NCBI GenBank assembly: GCA_019420345.1
Contig: JAHZHI010000030.1
Coordinates: forward strand, 52,916-116,915
DNA: 64,000 nt
Reading direction: 5' to 3'
Origin: Peptococcaceae bacterium
GTDB lineage: Bacteria > Bacillota > Peptococcia > Peptococcales > Peptococcaceae
Below the pieces are notes generated by a model. It ran no database searches. It was not told the DNA's origin and saw only the letters and a program-made list of their open reading frames with translations. Both the position numbers and the translations under genes were made by a program. The stretch's first letter is position 1; every line of letters begins with the position of its first letter. Shown here piece by piece: positions 17,642 through 24,585 of this stretch.

Positions 17642-18739
17642 ATGTTCCAACTCGATGATAAGAATAATAACGTCGCTGTGATCAAAGTAATCGGCGTGGG
17701 CGGCGGCGGCGGAAACGCTGTAGAACGCATGATTGCAACCAATGTAGACAATGTAGAATTTATCGTGGCCAATACTGATGCTCAGGTTTTGGCACAGTCT
17801 AATGCTGATACCAAAATTCAGATCGGTGTGAAGCTGACCCGTGGTTTGGGTGCTGGCGGTAACCCTGAAATCGGTCAAAAAGCAGCTGAAGAAAGCCGTG
17901 AAGAACTGGCAGCAGCGCTCGAGGGTGCCGATCTTGTATTCGTTACTGCAGGTATGGGCGGCGGCACTGGTACTGGTGCAGCATCCGTCGTTGCAGAGAT
18001 TGCAAAAAGCCAGGGCGCTCTGACCATCGGTGTTGTTACCAAGCCATTCAAATTTGAAGGGCGCAAGCGCATGAAGAATGCGCTCGAAGGCATTGAAGAA
18101 CTCATTGATAAGGTTGACAGCCTTGTTACCATTCCAAACGATCGTTTGCTGGAAATTGCAAGCAAAGAAATGACCATGAAGGAAGCCTTCGAATATGCTG
18201 ATGATATCCTGCGTCAAGGTGTTCAGGGTATCGCTGATACCATCACCAAGAATGCAATGATCAACCTCGACTTTGCTGACGTTCGTTCGACTATGCAGAA
18301 CACTGGTACTGCGCTTATGGGTGTTGGTGTTGGTAAAGGTGAAGATCGTGCAGTGGCAGCAGCTAAGGCAGCCATTTCTTCTCCACTTTTGGAAACCAGC
18401 ATTGAAGGTGCGACCGCTCTGCTGATCAACATTTCTGGTCAGAACCCAACGCTGATGGAAACTCAGGAAGCGGTTGATTATATCAATGATGCGACTGGCG
18501 GCGAACCAGATGTCATCTTTGGTGTCATCGACGATCCAGGCGCAAAGGACGATATCAAGGTAACGGTTATCGCTACTGGCTTTGCTCGTCAGCCTGAAGA
18601 ACCTGTGTTCCGTCCTGCAGCACCATCTAAGAGCACCAGCACGACCCGCAGCACCAGCAGTGCGCGTACACAGCAGCGTCACAGCGGCGGCTATGATGAT
18701 GTTCGCATTCCAGATTTCCTGAAAAACAGAAATCGCTGA
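17642..18739 (+). CDS. ftsZ: Cell division protein FtsZ
   Basis: Tubulin-like GTPase that forms the Z-ring. The N-terminus has VIGVGGGGGNAVERMI, and the GTP-binding T4 loop GMGGGTGTGAA is near residue 100. The T7 loop NLDFADVRS is near 204, and the C-terminal peptide DVRIPDFLKNRNR (binding FtsA, SepF and others) ends the protein after a Thr/Ser-rich linker. I start at ATG 17642 (MFQLDDKNNN), 7 nt after GGAGGG; the GTG at 17627 overlaps the ribosome binding region. Length 365 residues. It has its own promoter and terminator. Confidence 0.97.
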   Translation: MFQLDDKNNNVAVIKVIGVGGGGGNAVERMIATNVDNVEFIVANTDAQVLAQSNADTKIQIGVKLTRGLGAGGNPEIGQKAAEESREELAAALEGADLVFVTAGMGGGTGTGAASVVAEIAKSQGALTIGVVTKPFKFEGRKRMKNALEGIEELIDKVDSLVTIPNDRLLEIASKEMTMKEAFEYADDILRQGVQGIADTITKNAMINLDFADVRSTMQNTGTALMGVGVGKGEDRAVAAAKAAISSPLLETSIEGATALLINISGQNPTLMETQEAVDYINDATGGEPDVIFGVIDDPGAKDDIKVTVIATGFARQPEEPVFRPAAPSKSTSTTRSTSSARTQQRHSGGYDDVRIPDFLKNRNR

Positions 18740-18757
18740 GAATAATGATACCGATAT

Positions 18758-18789
18758 CATCCCGAATCGTGAAGATTCGGGATGTTTTT
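18758..18789 (+). terminator. Terminator after ftsZ
   Basis: An 11-bp perfect stem CATCCCGAATC / GATTCGGGATG with a 5-nt loop, followed by TTTTT. It marks the 3' end of the dcw cluster. Confidence 0.93.
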
Positions 18790-18854
18790 GTATGAGAGAA
18801 ACAGTTGTTGAAAGCTCACTGGTGAGTTTGTACAGCAGAAAGGAACATGAAATC

Positions 18855-19148
18855 ATGCATTTTAAGGGAATCATTTTGGGTGCGCTCTCCTTCCTCATTA
18901 TTGGCGTATGGCATCCAATCGTTATCAAAGGTGAATACCATCTCGGTCGTAAAGTATGCATGCCGGCGTTTGCAGCCATTGGCGTTGCCTGCGTGGCATT
19001 GTCGCTGCGTGTAAAAAACACCATTCTCAATGCAGCCATCGCACTTTTTGGCTTTTCTGCGCTTTGGGGCATTAAGGAAGTGGCTGAACAGGAAGAACGT
19101 GTGGCGCGTGGATGGTTTCCAGCCAATCCAAAACGCGTGGATAAATAA
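18855..19148 (+). CDS. DUF4491 family small membrane protein
   Basis: A 97-residue membrane protein resembling the DUF4491 family. The N-terminus MHFKGIILGALSFLIIGVWH is a membrane segment followed by HPIVIKGEYHLGRK. Two more hydrophobic segments follow, and the C-terminus has the conserved EVAEQEERVARGWFPANPKR. I chose ATG 18855, the start that gives the family's normal N-terminus and length; an in-frame ATG at 18792 would add 21 residues inside and just after the preceding terminator. The function is unknown in the family. It is a single-gene unit between two terminators. Confidence 0.8.
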   Translation: MHFKGIILGALSFLIIGVWHPIVIKGEYHLGRKVCMPAFAAIGVACVALSLRVKNTILNAAIALFGFSALWGIKEVAEQEERVARGWFPANPKRVDK

Positions 19149-19161
19149 TGACAGATTGTCA

Positions 19162-19199
19162 ACATCTGACGAACATTCGTCAGATGTTTTTCTTTTTTT
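19162..19199 (+). terminator. Terminator after the DUF4491 gene
   Basis: A 12-bp perfect stem ACATCTGACGAA / TTCGTCAGATGT followed by TTTTCTTTTTTT. The following 216 nt up to the next start (19200-19415) hold no gene that I can see and no clear promoter. Confidence 0.93.
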
Positions 19200-19415
19200 G
19201 AAAGAAATGACCCGGTTTTCATAGGTATATTGCTCACTGCAAATCATTAAGAAACGATTTGTAGCTGCTTAACGATCAATGATTCGGAGATATTGCTGCC
19301 GCTGTTTGGCCAGTAATGACAATTTAGATGCAATACAAAGTATTCACTGGAGAGTGGATCATGAATGGTGTATTCTAATCGTAGAAATATTGTGACTATA
19401 TGGGAGGAATTTTAT

Positions 19416-20429
19416 ATGAAAAAAACTTGGAAAACATTAGCAATTAGCGGCGTCTTGATGGCAGCATGTGCATTGCCAATTCAAGCAGCGTCTACCGATG
19501 TGCATCTGGAAGTCAACGGTGTGCCGATTCAGTCCAACGCTGAAACAGGAACGCCATACATTTCTGATAACGGACGCACCATGCTGCCGATTCGCTTGCT
19601 CGGTGAACTGGCTGGCTGCAGTGTTGACTATGACAATGGATCGGTTACAGTGACCAATGATGCGCTTCAATTAAAGGCACAATTTGTGAATGGTCAAAAT
19701 ATCTGCACCATCAATGGTGCAACCGTTAATCTCGATGAGCCAATGACCATCAGTGCCGAAGGGCGTGCGTATGTGCCGGTGCGTGCATTGGCAGAATCCT
19801 TTGCTGATGTCAATTGGGACAATGACAGCCGCACCGTTCAGGTGACTGTAAAAGATCCTGCAGCAACTGAGCCATCATTGGATGATTGGCAATTTGCGTT
19901 AAATAAGCAAGGCACTGGGGATCAGGTTTTTGTTGCAGCCAATAATGAAAAAACGGGTCAGACCTTCAATCTTGCCTTGCCGAAAGAGCATTTTAGCACA
20001 GCCAATGCTGAAAGCCTCTATGTAAGCGATGCAAAGCTGATTGATGATCAGCTGACGATTACAATTGGTCGCATGGGGTTAATGGGTGGTACTGAAAAGA
20101 CCGTTCTTATGACGCCATTTGCTGCTGCTGGCCAAACAGATATGACTTATGTGGGTGTTATCCCTTATAAGAGTGATTACACCATCGCTGACAGCAAAAT
20201 TTATTATACGGATGGTACCGACCAGGGTCCATGGGATGTTGATCCAAATGTGCTGTATGTGGCTGAGATTGGCGACACTGCCAACAAGAAAACTGTCAAG
20301 CTCGACTTTGCGATCAATGCCTGCAGCCTGAGCTTTGAACAAGGCATGCTCGTTGCAACGGAAGCAGATGGATCGAGTCACATCATCAATCCTGAAACAT
20401 TGGAAGCCGTTGGCGGAGCCTTGGCTTAA
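19416..20429 (+). CDS. Secreted stalk-domain (copper amine oxidase N1-like) protein, paralogue 1
   Basis: A 337-residue exported protein. The signal peptide is MKKTWKTLAISGVLMAACAL followed by PIQAAS (cleavage probably after QAA). Residues about 28-150 form a copper-amine-oxidase N1 'stalk' domain, with ISDNGRTMLPIRLLGELAG and EGRAYVPVRALAESF. The C-terminal half (about 160-337) has the segment YKSDYT...GTDQGPWDVDPNVLYVAE, shared with the next two genes. The stalk domain does not imply oxidase activity; in Bacillota it is usually a cell-surface module. GGGAGG precedes the ATG at 19416. It has its own terminator. Confidence 0.85.
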   Translation: MKKTWKTLAISGVLMAACALPIQAASTDVHLEVNGVPIQSNAETGTPYISDNGRTMLPIRLLGELAGCSVDYDNGSVTVTNDALQLKAQFVNGQNICTINGATVNLDEPMTISAEGRAYVPVRALAESFADVNWDNDSRTVQVTVKDPAATEPSLDDWQFALNKQGTGDQVFVAANNEKTGQTFNLALPKEHFSTANAESLYVSDAKLIDDQLTITIGRMGLMGGTEKTVLMTPFAAAGQTDMTYVGVIPYKSDYTIADSKIYYTDGTDQGPWDVDPNVLYVAEIGDTANKKTVKLDFAINACSLSFEQGMLVATEADGSSHIINPETLEAVGGALA

Positions 20430-20441
20430 TCTTTTGCATGA

Positions 20442-20473
20442 AAGCCGTGACGTTTTGTCACGGCTTCTTTGTT
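20442..20473 (+). terminator. Terminator after stalk paralogue 1
   Basis: A 10-bp perfect stem AAGCCGTGAC / GTCACGGCTT followed by a weak CTTTGTTT tract. Confidence 0.85.
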
Positions 20474-20584
20474 TGGCAACTAGTGGTAACAAATTGATGG
20501 CAAACAAAAAAATCTCTGGAGATATAACAACACATGTAGTATCCTGATTATAGGAATATACTGAATATTTAAGGAGGGATTTTT

Positions 20585-21739
20585 ATGAAAAAGACATGTA
20601 GAACCTTGCTGGTCAGCGGTGCGTTGATGATGGCCTGCGCTTTGCCAATGCAGGCGGCTTCCACGGACGTGAATCTGGAAGTGAACGGAGTGCCGATTGA
20701 AGCCAATGCAGAAACGGGAGCGCCGTACATTTCAGACAATGGCCGTACCATGCTGCCGGTTCGCTTAATCAGCGAATTGGCTGGTTGTGATGTCGTCTAT
20801 GAAAATGGCACAGTGAATGTGACAAATGAGCAGCTTTCATTGGAAGCCGTTTTCGTTAATGGCCAGAACAGCTGTACCATCAATGGCGAAACGGTTGTGC
20901 TTGATGAACCAATGACCATTAGTGCCGAAGGGCGTGCCTATGTGCCGGTGCGTGCGTTGGCTGAATCCTTTGCAGATGTGGAATGGGTTAACGATACCCG
21001 CACGGTTAAGGTAACCATTGAGGCGCCAGTGGTTGATCCGGGTGAAAGCGATTGGACGCTCAGTTTGAGTGCCGGGACGACGTCGGAGACCAGTGATCAG
21101 TTGTTTGTTGTTGCGACCAATACAAAGACTGGGCAGAGTGTATTTCTGAGCGGTGCAGAGAAAGTTTTTGGCGAGTACTTTAATGCAGAAAACAAGAACG
21201 AATATTACCCAGGAACGACCAAGGTGATCGATGGTCAGGTTTATCTCACTGTGGGCCGCGGCGGCGTCATGGGTGGTTTTGAACTTAATATTTTTGCTCT
21301 GCCGGATGTGGCCGCTGGTCAGACAGAATTGAGTTATGTAGGCACCATTCCATATAAGAGCGATTACACCGTGGTCAATGGGTATCTGTATTTCACTGAT
21401 GGCACCAATCAGGGACCATGGGACGTTGATCCGAACGCTTTGTATCTTGCCACCGTTGGCGACACCACCAACAAAGTGAAGCTGCATGCTAATGTTGCCG
21501 TCAACGATTGTGCTCTGAGCGTGGAAGATGGCATGCTGATTGCCACTGCACCGGATGGTACCCGTCATGAAGTATCTCGTGTGCCAGAAGCGGAAGGCAG
21601 CATCGATCCAGCCCACATGCAGAAGGTGTTAGACGAGAATACGACGCTTGAAGGTTTTTTGGCCAGTGATGATATGCTGAGCTTTGATGAAATCTCTGTT
21701 TTGCCTGGTTCCTCCATATCTGAAGAAGACGGCAATTAA
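20585..21739 (+). CDS. Secreted stalk-domain protein, paralogue 2
   Basis: A 384-residue exported paralogue of its two neighbours. The signal peptide is MKKTCRTLLVSGALMMACAL with an alanine-rich cleavage region (MQAAST). The stalk domain (about 28-150) shares ISDNGRTMLPVRLISELAG and EGRAYVPVRALAESFADV with paralogue 1. The C-terminal region shares IPYKSDYT and GTNQGPWDVDPNALYLA. It extends about 45 residues past paralogue 1, ending HMQKVLDENTT...ISVLPGSSISEE, a tail also present in paralogue 3. AAGGAGG precedes the ATG. Function unknown; probably a cell-surface or extracellular protein. Confidence 0.85.
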   Translation: MKKTCRTLLVSGALMMACALPMQAASTDVNLEVNGVPIEANAETGAPYISDNGRTMLPVRLISELAGCDVVYENGTVNVTNEQLSLEAVFVNGQNSCTINGETVVLDEPMTISAEGRAYVPVRALAESFADVEWVNDTRTVKVTIEAPVVDPGESDWTLSLSAGTTSETSDQLFVVATNTKTGQSVFLSGAEKVFGEYFNAENKNEYYPGTTKVIDGQVYLTVGRGGVMGGFELNIFALPDVAAGQTELSYVGTIPYKSDYTVVNGYLYFTDGTNQGPWDVDPNALYLATVGDTTNKVKLHANVAVNDCALSVEDGMLIATAPDGTRHEVSRVPEAEGSIDPAHMQKVLDENTTLEGFLASDDMLSFDEISVLPGSSISEEDGN

Positions 21740-21757
21740 GACATCGGGTGAGACATT

Positions 21758-21790
21758 ATGCAGCCGTTTTGGAGAGCGGCTGCATTTTTT
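21758..21790 (+). terminator. Terminator after stalk paralogue 2
   Basis: A 9-bp perfect stem ATGCAGCCG / CGGCTGCAT followed by TTTTT. Confidence 0.92.
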
Positions 21791-21843
21791 GTCATTTTTC
21801 TGTCTTTGATAAGTGACAAATGGTAACAGTCCGTTCAAACGAA

Positions 21844-21872
21844 TTATTATTGTAATAAATTTATGATATAAT
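21844..21872 (+). promoter_or_regulatory. Promoter of stalk paralogue 3
   Basis: TTATTA (21844-21849), a 17-nt spacer, and a consensus TATAAT (21867-21872). The ATG lies 30 nt downstream behind GGAGGAG. Confidence 0.65.
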
Positions 21873-21902
21873 TTGAATAGTAAGTAAAAAGGAGGAGACA
21901 AT

Positions 21903-23054
21903 ATGAAACAAACAATGAAAAAATGGACGGCTGGTGTGGCTATGGCAACAATGCTCGGACTTTCTGCAGTACCGGCATCGGCTGCTGTGGACGTGGCATC
22001 GACAGATCTTACGCTGGTTATCAACGACAAAACGGTGACGACCAATGAAGAGATTGGACAGCCGTTCATCACTTCAGACGGACGGACAATGATTCCACTG
22101 CGCCTGGTCAGCGAAGAGCTCGGCTACCAAACAGACTGGCAGGAGGATGGCACCATTCACATCACCAGCGATGACGGAACGGTGGATGTGACGCTGATGG
22201 TGGGTGCAGATAACTATATGGCCAATGGCAAGCCAGGCGTTTTTGATACGCAGCCAACGCTGTGGAACGACCGCACCTATCTGCCTGCTCGTGACTTCAT
22301 GGAACTTTACGGCACGGTAAATTGGGACAATGACACCCGCACGGTAACGGTAAATACGGGTGAACAGCCTGCTGAAGAAACCAGTGATTGGACGTTTAAA
22401 TTGAGCTTTGGCGGAGATATTCAAACAGTAGGTAATATGTATGTCACGGCCACCAATGAAAAGACCGGAAAAGTGGTTTACCTGACAGGGATTGAAGATG
22501 TTCTAGGCGATTGGGCCGGTGATACAGGTCATTATCTGGACTATTACTTTAATGGGTCAAAAGTTATCAATGGGCAGCACAGCGTTGCGATTGGCCGTCA
22601 AGGCTTGGTCGGCAATGGGCAAGTGGCGCTTTTCCTGGTTCCTGACCTGGATACGGTTGGTACCACGGCAGCATTGACCTACGTGCGCAGCTTTAACTAC
22701 ACCACCGATTACACCATGGCTAATGGTTATCTCTATTACACCCAGGGTACTAAGGGCCCGTTCATCTATGATCCAAATGCGCTTTATTTTGCTCAGATTG
22801 ATGATGATGCTCTTACTTATGTTACATTTGAGCTCGACTTCCCTGTTAACGCCTGCACGCTGCGCGTTGAAGACGGCGTGCTCATTGCTACCGAAAAAGA
22901 TGGCACCCGTCATGAAGTGCTGAAAGTGCCTGCTGAAAATTCTGTGGACGTTGCGCATATGCAGCAGGTGCTTGAGCAGGCTGAAGGCAGCGAGGACACT
23001 CTGACCGTTGAAGAAATTGCCTGCATGCCGGGAGCAAGCGTCAGCGAAGAATAA
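21903..23054 (+). CDS. Secreted stalk-domain protein, paralogue 3
   Basis: A 383-residue exported protein and the most diverged of the three. The signal peptide is about 27 residues, ending PASAAVD. The stalk domain contains TSDGRTMIPLRLVSEELGY and NDRTYLPARDFMELYGTVNW. The C-terminal half keeps the shared pattern: VTATNEKTGKVVYLTG, FNYTTDYT, GTKGPFIYDPNALYFAQI, DGTRHEVLKVPAE, HMQQVLEQ and MPGASVSEE. Its separate promoter and terminator pattern suggests independent control. Function unknown. Confidence 0.85.
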   Translation: MKQTMKKWTAGVAMATMLGLSAVPASAAVDVASTDLTLVINDKTVTTNEEIGQPFITSDGRTMIPLRLVSEELGYQTDWQEDGTIHITSDDGTVDVTLMVGADNYMANGKPGVFDTQPTLWNDRTYLPARDFMELYGTVNWDNDTRTVTVNTGEQPAEETSDWTFKLSFGGDIQTVGNMYVTATNEKTGKVVYLTGIEDVLGDWAGDTGHYLDYYFNGSKVINGQHSVAIGRQGLVGNGQVALFLVPDLDTVGTTAALTYVRSFNYTTDYTMANGYLYYTQGTKGPFIYDPNALYFAQIDDDALTYVTFELDFPVNACTLRVEDGVLIATEKDGTRHEVLKVPAENSVDVAHMQQVLEQAEGSEDTLTVEEIACMPGASVSEE

Positions 23055-23080
23055 ATAAAATGTCGAAAGGAGGAAGCGTC

Positions 23081-23236
23081 GTGGAACAGAAAACATTGAA
23101 ACTGCTCTCAACACTTTTTGCTTTGATTATTATTGTTTGTGTTGTTGGATTGATGCTAAGCGGTTTGTTGGAATTGATCTTTATTCCAGCGCTATTGATG
23201 GTTGTGGCTGGTTTTATTCAAAAGAAAAATAAGTAG
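23081..23236 (+). CDS. Small membrane protein, 51 residues
   Basis: A short frame starting with GTG at 23081 behind AAAGGAGG and ending at TAG 23234-23236. The product begins VEQKTLKLLSTLFALIIIVC and is almost wholly hydrophobic, with two possible membrane segments and the basic end QKKNK. It starts 26 nt after the stalk paralogue 3 stop and no terminator separates them, so it is probably in the same transcript. The strong ribosome binding site and typical membrane-protein composition support a real gene. No family recognised. Confidence 0.6.
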   Translation: MEQKTLKLLSTLFALIIIVCVVGLMLSGLLELIFIPALLMVVAGFIQKKNK

Positions 23237-23308
23237 TGGGCCAGAGGGGCTACAGGCTGTTCGGCACAGTGATTCTCGCTGGAGGTGGTTTGGATTAGAG
23301 GGCCACAT

Positions 23309-23548
23309 ATGTTTTTTCCTGCTTATCGATTGATATGGTCGAAGGACTGGACGCCGCCTTTTTGGACATGGGTTCAAACACACGTTGAAGTGATGATGGG
23401 GTTGTTTGTGTTGAGTATTGGGTATTTACTCGCAGCGGCTGCGTGGTCGCGAAAGCATCAAACGACTGCACCAAAGATCTTGACGGTTCTGGCTTATAGC
23501 GTTTTGCTGATCAGTGGATGCATGCTGCTGGCCATCACGCTATCGTGA
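23309..23548 (+). CDS. Hypothetical two-helix membrane protein
   Basis: A 79-residue frame with two hydrophobic segments (about residues 27-48, VEVMMGLFVLSIGYLLAAAA, and 58-79, VLAYSVLLISGCMLLAITLS) joined by a basic loop (WSRKHQTT). I start at ATG 23309, behind AGAGGG; an in-frame GTG at 23285 lies directly on a GGAGG and is less likely. No family recognised. The composition looks like a real membrane protein, but the frame is short and a non-coding transcript here is possible. Confidence 0.45.
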   Translation: MFFPAYRLIWSKDWTPPFWTWVQTHVEVMMGLFVLSIGYLLAAAAWSRKHQTTAPKILTVLAYSVLLISGCMLLAITLS

Positions 23549-23549
23549 G

Positions 23550-23808
23550 GTGTATGCGACGACGAACGCGGAAGAGAAGTGTTGCTTTCAAGAGCCGTTT
23601 ACACAGCACCCTATTAACTACAACATGAAGGTGAAAGATGATCTTTGACCGGGCAGGTGGAATACAGCTACCATTAGAGCCATGGGCAGCGATGCGACTT
23701 AGCTGACAACTCTATTCCATGTGCGAGACGGAGACACTAAAGCAGCACTGGGTTTACCGATCATAAAAAATGCCATCGTGGAAATGAATCCACGGTGGCA
23801 TTTTTTTA
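23550..23808 (+). ncRNA. Unclassified structured RNA or cis-regulatory leader
   Basis: About 260 nt with no credible ORF but strong nested pairing. A long-range closing helix pairs GTGTTGCTTT (23579-23588) with AAAGCAGCAC (23739-23748). Inside is a hairpin GGTGAAAGA-TGA-TCTTTGACC (23630-23650, one mismatch) and a long arm pairing 23659-23670 with 23700-23705 and 23713-23718 (GGAATACAGCTA with TAGCTG and TATTCC). A strong terminator (23765-23807) follows at once, and the next gene starts 20 nt after it behind AGAGGG. That order (folded leader, terminator, gene) fits a riboswitch or attenuator; a free-standing RNA is the alternative. I could not match it to a known class. Confidence 0.55.
23765..23807 (+). 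terminator. Strong terminator between the structured RNA and the next gene
   Basis: A6, then a 12-bp stem TGCCATCGTGGA / TCCACGGTGGCA (one G-U) with a 6-nt loop, then T7. It ends 19 nt before the next start codon. Confidence 0.95.
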
Positions 23809-23826
23809 CAAAAAGAGGGTAACGTG

Positions 23827-24186
23827 ATGACTGCATGGAAGGAAAAAGGGATTGGTGTACTGTTTGTCGTGCTTCTGTTTATAAATTGTTTTGCTGCCGC
23901 AGCACCAAGGTTAACCAAGGTTGCTTTTATCAGCGGCCAGATCATTGTTAATAAGGTGATGGAATTATGGTGGCACAAAGCCACTTTGAATTTGGAGGCG
24001 TCGTACGACTACCGGTTCAAGTATTGGTATGTGAAAGAAAATGAACATAACATTTCAAGCGGCAATGTGACGCCGTACCGTTGGACGCATGACGTTATTA
24101 TTGTGTATCCGTCCTATAAAAAGCTTTTAGATCCGTATGTAAAGGAAGAGGGGTCTATGATTTTTTTGACCGAATGCAGCCCATAA
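23827..24186 (+). CDS. Hypothetical exported or membrane-anchored protein
   Basis: A 119-residue protein with an N-terminal hydrophobic signal or anchor (WKEKGIGVLFVVLLFINCFA, then AAAAPRL). The rest is hydrophilic with many aromatic residues (WWHK, YDYRFKYWY, YPSYKKLLDPY) and no recognised domain. The ATG at 23827 follows AGAGGG by 7 nt. It is a single gene, possibly controlled by the folded leader and terminator just upstream. I do not recognise the family. Confidence 0.6.
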   Translation: MTAWKEKGIGVLFVVLLFINCFAAAAPRLTKVAFISGQIIVNKVMELWWHKATLNLEASYDYRFKYWYVKENEHNISSGNVTPYRWTHDVIIVYPSYKKLLDPYVKEEGSMIFLTECSP

Positions 24187-24189
24187 AAA

Positions 24190-24222
24190 ATGCCCCATTC
24201 TCAAGAATGAGGCATAGATTTT
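24190..24222. terminator. Bidirectional terminator between convergent genes
   Basis: A 12-nt arm ATGCCCCATTCT pairs with AGAATGAGGCAT (24204-24215) with one mismatch. T-rich sequence follows on the plus strand and A6 precedes it (T6 on the minus strand), so it can end both the gene at 23827 and the minus-strand gene ending at 24223. Confidence 0.85.
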
Positions 24223-24564
24223 TTAGTCACTGACGAGCCAGTTGATGATGCCGCTGATGATGGTGAGGACCAAAGCGGCAAATGTGGCTGCCCAGAAGCC
24301 ACCGACGGCCATCCCTGGCACGATGAGCGAGGTGATCTTGAGCATGAATCCGTTAATCACAAAGGTGAAGAGGCCGAGGGTAATAATATTGAGTGGCAAA
24401 GTAAGGACAGTGAGAATTGGTTTGATGATGGCATCGACGATGGTGAGCACGACGGCACCAAGCACCAATGCAGCCAAGGTGTCAAAATAAAGTCCTTGTA
24501 CAAGCTGAGCGGTAAGATAAAGGCCCAGGCAATAGGACAGAAGATGAACAATAAGAGATTTCAT
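24223..24564 (-). CDS. Phage holin family / YvlD-like membrane protein (PF04020)
   Basis: A 113-residue protein with four hydrophobic segments. The family pattern is clear in the middle: LVLGAVVLTIVDAIIKPILTVLT then LPLNIITLGLFTFVINGFML, and later GFWAATFAALVLTIISGIIN. The 'holin' label is historical; these are chromosomal membrane proteins of unknown or envelope-stress-related function, and no phage genes lie nearby. AAAGGAG precedes the ATG. It lies 21 nt downstream of uvrC on the same strand and is probably cotranscribed. Confidence 0.85.
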   Translation of the reverse strand: MKSLIVHLLSYCLGLYLTAQLVQGLYFDTLAALVLGAVVLTIVDAIIKPILTVLTLPLNIITLGLFTFVINGFMLKITSLIVPGMAVGGFWAATFAALVLTIISGIINWLVSD

Positions 24565-24585
24565 TGGGCAGCTCCTTTCAAGAGA

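Noticed and set aside
17429..19237. A 602-codon open frame on the minus strand opposite the end of ftsQ, ftsZ and the DUF4491 gene.
   Set aside because: It crosses three real genes and two terminators and reads as composition-driven antisense; no domain is visible.
19416..23054. Copper amine oxidase enzymes, because of the stalk-domain family name.
   Set aside because: Only the N-terminal stalk domain is present; there is no catalytic TPQ domain.
23651..23668. Possible T-box sequence (GGGCAGGTGGAATAC resembles AGGGTGGNACCGCG).
   Set aside because: The ACCGCG part that pairs in the T-box antiterminator is missing, and the downstream gene is not an aminoacyl-tRNA or amino-acid gene.
23550..23766. 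Possible magnesium (M-box) riboswitch, because of a CTAAAGC string near the 3' end and an AAGGTGA string.
   Set aside because: The conserved GGTGAGGCTCC and GCCGCTGCCC blocks of that class are absent; matches of a few bases are expected by chance.
24223..24564. Prophage remnant, because of the holin-family label.
   Set aside because: Family PF04020 is chromosomal in many bacteria, and no other phage gene is within the window.
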